The notes beneath the pieces are model-generated. The model was not told the DNA's origin and ran no database searches. It saw only the letters and a program-made list of their open reading frames with translations. Source: Cyclobacteriaceae bacterium (lineage in GTDB: Bacteria > Bacteroidota > Bacteroidia > Cytophagales > Cyclobacteriaceae). From it: a stretch of DNA of 52,566 bases. Each line of letters starts with the position of its first letter. The first letter of the stretch is position 1. A program made the translations under genes and the position numbers. Positions 50,401 through 52,566 of the stretch are shown here, piece by piece. The stretch covers positions 1 through 52,566 of the forward strand of contig JAGQYI010000005.1 of the NCBI GenBank assembly GCA_020436165.1, given 5' to 3'.

Positions 50401-52566
50401 TAATTAATCTACCATCTAATAATATAGCTTCTAATATACCTATTGATAGCACTATGATGCATTACAGGGAAATAAAAGCTTTGGCTGATGCTGCTGGTGT
50501 TCCTGTATACATTACAACTACACAACCACGTAATTTTCAGGATTCAGGTAAAAGAGCTGCGCTGGAGCAAGAAGCAGACTCTGTAAGAGAAAGCTTTGGT
50601 GATTATGTAATCGATATTTATGATAGCCTAACTGATTTTACTAACGATCGTATTATAAAAGCAATTTATGATTCAGGAGATGGCATACATGTTAATGATT
50701 TGGGGCATACGTACATATACAATACAGTTCTTATTGCTTTAAAAAGGCATCTTACAAACTTCCAGATATATAGATCATTTACTTCGGGTGGGCCATACCA
50801 ATTGATAAGCAATACCGAAAATGGTGCTCAGTCGTATGTAGATGAAGGTTTGGTTCCTGATTCTACTTACTACTATGTTGTTAGAACTGTGAATTTAAAT
50901 GGAGTATCTGGAAATTCAAATGAGGCATCAGCTACTGTGGTTACTGATAGTACTCCTCCGACAGATCCATCTAATTTAACATATACTGCTGCTAATTTTA
51001 CTCAGGCATCTTTGATATGGGATGCTTCTACAGACAATATCAAAGTTTCAGGTTATGAAATTTATCGGGATAACGTATTGGTTGACTCTGCATTTACCGA
51101 AAGCTATATTGCAACCGGGCTTCTTCCAACCCAAACTTATGATTTTAAAGTACGAGCATACGATCAGGGGGGTAATTTCTCAAACTATTCCAATGTTGTT
51201 AATGTTTCAACCGCTGGAGCTACAACATACTATTTGAAATCATCTGGGTCTATTGCAGACTTAAGTTCATGGGACACAGCAGAAGACGGATCTGCTGGAG
51301 TACAACCCTTGAATTTTACCAATAATGGCCAGTATTTTGTAATTAAGAATCAAACACCAGCTGTTTTAAGTTCGGATTGGACAGTTACAGGAGAGGTTTC
51401 AAAGGTTATCGTTGAGAGTGGTGAAGAATTTGATGTTGAAAGCAATTTTTCGGGAACTATTGAAGGCAAAGCAGGGTCTTTAGTTAATTTGAATTCTGCA
51501 TCCGATCCATCTTTTATAAATATGGATCAAAGTTCAACTGTAAATTTTGAAAGCTTAAGTACTTCTATTCCTCTGGCATCTTATGGCAATGTTAACTTGA
51601 TGGGAGATGGAACCACCAAGATTTTTCAAGAAGGTGAAACAGAAATTAGGGGAGACTTAACTTGTAACACGGGTGTTGTATTGAAGGGAGCGTCAAATAA
51701 TGGCTCTATTCTCAAGATATCTGGAGATTTAACTATGAGTAGTCCTGGATTTGCTTCAACCGATAATAGACTCACGATAGATTTTGATGGTAATGCATCT
51801 CAAAGTTTGATAACTGACTCTGATATTAAATTCTACAAGCTTAAAGCTGAAAATGATACAGATGTCTTGTTATCCGCATCTCCCGGTACTGAAGTTACAT
51901 TGGGAACTAGCTTAGGGGGCGGAATAACGGTTTCAAGTGGCAGCACATTAGATTTATCGGGCGTAAGGCTCAAGGTATCGGGATCAGGTACGATCAATTC
52001 GGGGAATGAGACTGGTGAGATAGGGTTAGAGAACTCGATTGTTGAATTCATTTCAACAGCATCCGTAAACTCCAATTTATACCCAATGGTAGGAAAGAAT
52101 GCAGTTGTATCGATTGATTATGATGCACCTTCCACGACATCTCTTGTTATACAGGGGGGGGTGGATGTTAAGAATTACATTAATGTAACCCAGGGGATCG
52201 TAAATTCAAATGGTCATATGCGCTTGTTATCTACATCGGATACCACTTCAGCCTATGTGAAGAGCCTGTCATCAGGAGCTCAGATAACAGGAGATGTTAG
52301 CGTTCAGCGGTATATGGAAGGCGAGGGTAAGCTATGGCGGCATATATCAAGCCCAGTGGCAGGGGCCACTGTTGACCAGTTGCAGGAGTCGATACCGGTA
52401 ACAGGCATATTTGCTGGAGCGTCCACAGGATATACGGATAATCCATCGATGTATTCCTATGATGAGAGCCAGGTTGGGAATGAGTGGATCAATTTTCCAC
52501 CGGACGATGGAGATAGTACAGAAGTATTGGTATCTGGCAGGGGTTATGTGGTTTGGATCAGGGAAG
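47430..52566 (+). CDS. Giant secreted multidomain esterase (esterase, Ig, Fn3, PA14, SGNH); 3' end outside window
   Basis: An uninterrupted frame of at least 1712 codons runs off the window. A signal peptide (about 1-32, ending NPVFG; ATG 47454 is an alternative start) leads to an alpha/beta-hydrolase domain (about 95-355) with probable triad S257 in GLSNGG, D305 in GGKDTNP and H337 in NLGHGTW. Then come an Ig-like domain (about 361-440), Fn3 domains (about 535-625 and 628-718), a PA14 domain (about 720-865), an Fn3 domain split by an SGNH hydrolase (nucleophile about S909 in LGSSTAEG, D1084/H1087 in DGIHVNDLGH), another Fn3 (about 1177-1265) and a Ser/Gly-rich beta region. A T9SS sorting domain is expected beyond the window. 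The first domain is related to that of the 1756-residue protein. Confidence 0.88.
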   Translation, partial: MYRISWSLMNKLKAISLLWIAFFIMHLNPVFGQIQDSQLSKYALDSGTFSYRVVDSNCSEPTWSFYNMTSWDSSPYKEGFFKWIFNMTGIDPATDTYDRGGTPFMNFRLLFPNGYDKDYAPGYPMILMMHGAGERANCWNTSCYIPKGNLPNANTAYLDDCSDTTYYNSTSTTIRYRNNDHNLLHGGQPHLTAVNLAGTLKAEDPTLPQRAFPGFVLFPQNDNGWDTDAIDRAYMIVRKLIDSLNIDPNRIYVHGLSNGGNGTWRMFQRYPFMFAAALPMSAEPVPTIDSTAVHHPIWVFQGGKDTNPLPSQTKRILEEYASYGGTYKYTEYPNLGHGTWNTAYAEQEFFSWMLEQNKANIHVYYGDSSFCSTDNKGVRIGVAQGFKAYQWRKDGEILADSTDEDIIVHDPGIYEVRFSRVSANPTSESEWNRWSDPVEIKERSAETPSIVANGTTVLPDINSQDSVYLFAPEGYGSYEWFKDSNPVAIDTSFLKLSGTNDAGEYTLIVKTLDGCPSLESEPITVLSNAPQTINTPQNFIATPISSTSVRLSWQVNSQDEQGFEIYRTTTSGTDYSFVALVDAQELSYMDSSLVPNTTYYYEIRAISNSARSDYYSPERSATTFSDLEAPLPPDNLTVLSRTINSVTLSWDASHDNSYIQDYYIYYGSDSIPTGGLTEFTVPDLTINSYFTFTVKAVDGGGQFSVKSEPVYANTIFSGLHYEHSTGAWDYLTDIDWSFVEFSGDISNFNISGTTQADYFNFKFDGYIFIPSDGTYTFYTSSDDGSRLYIGGFDQNTPSTNLVVDNDGKHGTTEKSGSIYLTAGPHLITVLFFEYTGGQSLQVKWAGPGITKQLIPDSALKSGTVITNPAPDTPSSLVATADSVEPSISLSWDYLGEQPENLNVVVLGSSTAEGTGASSYSNSWVGQLDTWLGANTTNHTLTNLALGGFTTYDIRPTGSDTVTYPPPNNTVFVPNDTLNITKALSLDPDIILINLPSNNIASNIPIDSTMMHYREIKALADAAGVPVYITTTQPRNFQDSGKRAALEQEADSVRESFGDYVIDIYDSLTDFTNDRIIKAIYDSGDGIHVNDLGHTYIYNTVLIALKRHLTNFQIYRSFTSGGPYQLISNTENGAQSYVDEGLVPDSTYYYVVRTVNLNGVSGNSNEASATVVTDSTPPTDPSNLTYTAANFTQASLIWDASTDNIKVSGYEIYRDNVLVDSAFTESYIATGLLPTQTYDFKVRAYDQGGNFSNYSNVVNVSTAGATTYYLKSSGSIADLSSWDTAEDGSAGVQPLNFTNNGQYFVIKNQTPAVLSSDWTVTGEVSKVIVESGEEFDVESNFSGTIEGKAGSLVNLNSASDPSFINMDQSSTVNFESLSTSIPLASYGNVNLMGDGTTKIFQEGETEIRGDLTCNTGVVLKGASNNGSILKISGDLTMSSPGFASTDNRLTIDFDGNASQSLITDSDIKFYKLKAENDTDVLLSASPGTEVTLGTSLGGGITVSSGSTLDLSGVRLKVSGSGTINSGNETGEIGLENSIVEFISTASVNSNLYPMVGKNAVVSIDYDAPSTTSLVIQGGVDVKNYINVTQGIVNSNGHMRLLSTSDTTSAYVKSLSSGAQITGDVSVQRYMEGEGKLWRHISSPVAGATVDQLQESIPVTGIFAGASTGYTDNPSMYSYDESQVGNEWINFPPDDGDSTEVLVSGRGYVVWIRE

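Overview
The window comes from a marine-type Bacteroidota genome, most likely class Cytophagia. The evidence is a SusC/SusD pair, type IX secretion (T9SS) C-terminal domains of both type A and type B, a PorP/SprF-family protein, AT-rich intergenic DNA without clear Shine-Dalgarno sites, and TAnnTTTG-type -7 promoter elements. The genus-level placement is inference. The window opens inside a tRNA-Thr(UGU) gene and closes inside a giant secreted protein.

Region 1 (about 140-10522) is a compact uronate catabolism operon: kduI, kduD, uxaC, kdgK, an Eda/KdgA aldolase, an ExuT-like importer, uxaB and uxaA, with 1-42 nt gaps. It joins the two bacterial galacturonate routes. Unsaturated uronates enter through KduI and KduD. 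Saturated galacturonate enters through UxaC, UxaB and UxaA. Both reach 2-keto-3-deoxygluconate, which KdgK and the aldolase turn into pyruvate and glyceraldehyde-3-phosphate. A convergent LacI-family gene overlaps the end of uxaA. A perfect 22-bp palindrome sits on the kduI promoter, and related sites lie before susC, so one repressor plausibly controls both uptake and catabolism.

Region 2 (about 10644-33440) is a homogalacturonan (pectin) utilisation locus. On the minus strand are a 1293-residue T9SS-exported pectin methylesterase and a small lipoprotein. On the plus strand are SusC, SusD and a beta-helix lipoprotein; then PL1 and PL9 pectate lyases and a GH28 polygalacturonase; then an alpha/beta-hydrolase esterase, a DUF4861 lipoprotein, a GH105 unsaturated-uronyl hydrolase and an exported cupin; then a PL10-CE8 fusion and a CE12-type acetylesterase. 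The inferred flow is de-esterification and cutting at the surface, uptake by SusCD, trimming in the periplasm by GH28 and GH105 (perhaps with ring opening by the cupin), import by ExuT, and catabolism by region 1.

Region 3 (about 33687-40492) looks like a small exopolysaccharide module. It holds a stand-alone receiver protein, a sugar-phosphate transferase whose N-terminus resembles a degenerate receiver domain, a small membrane protein, an AlgI-like MBOAT O-acyltransferase with an SGNH-like partner, and two glycosyltransferases (GT2 and GT4).

Region 4 (about 40631-end) encodes two very large secreted proteins around a PorP/SprF-SPOR protein. The first has an esterase domain, 15 PKD-like repeats and a type B T9SS signal. 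The second is cut by the window end. It has a related esterase domain, an Ig-like domain, Fn3 domains, a PA14 domain and an SGNH hydrolase that appears to be inserted inside an Fn3 domain.
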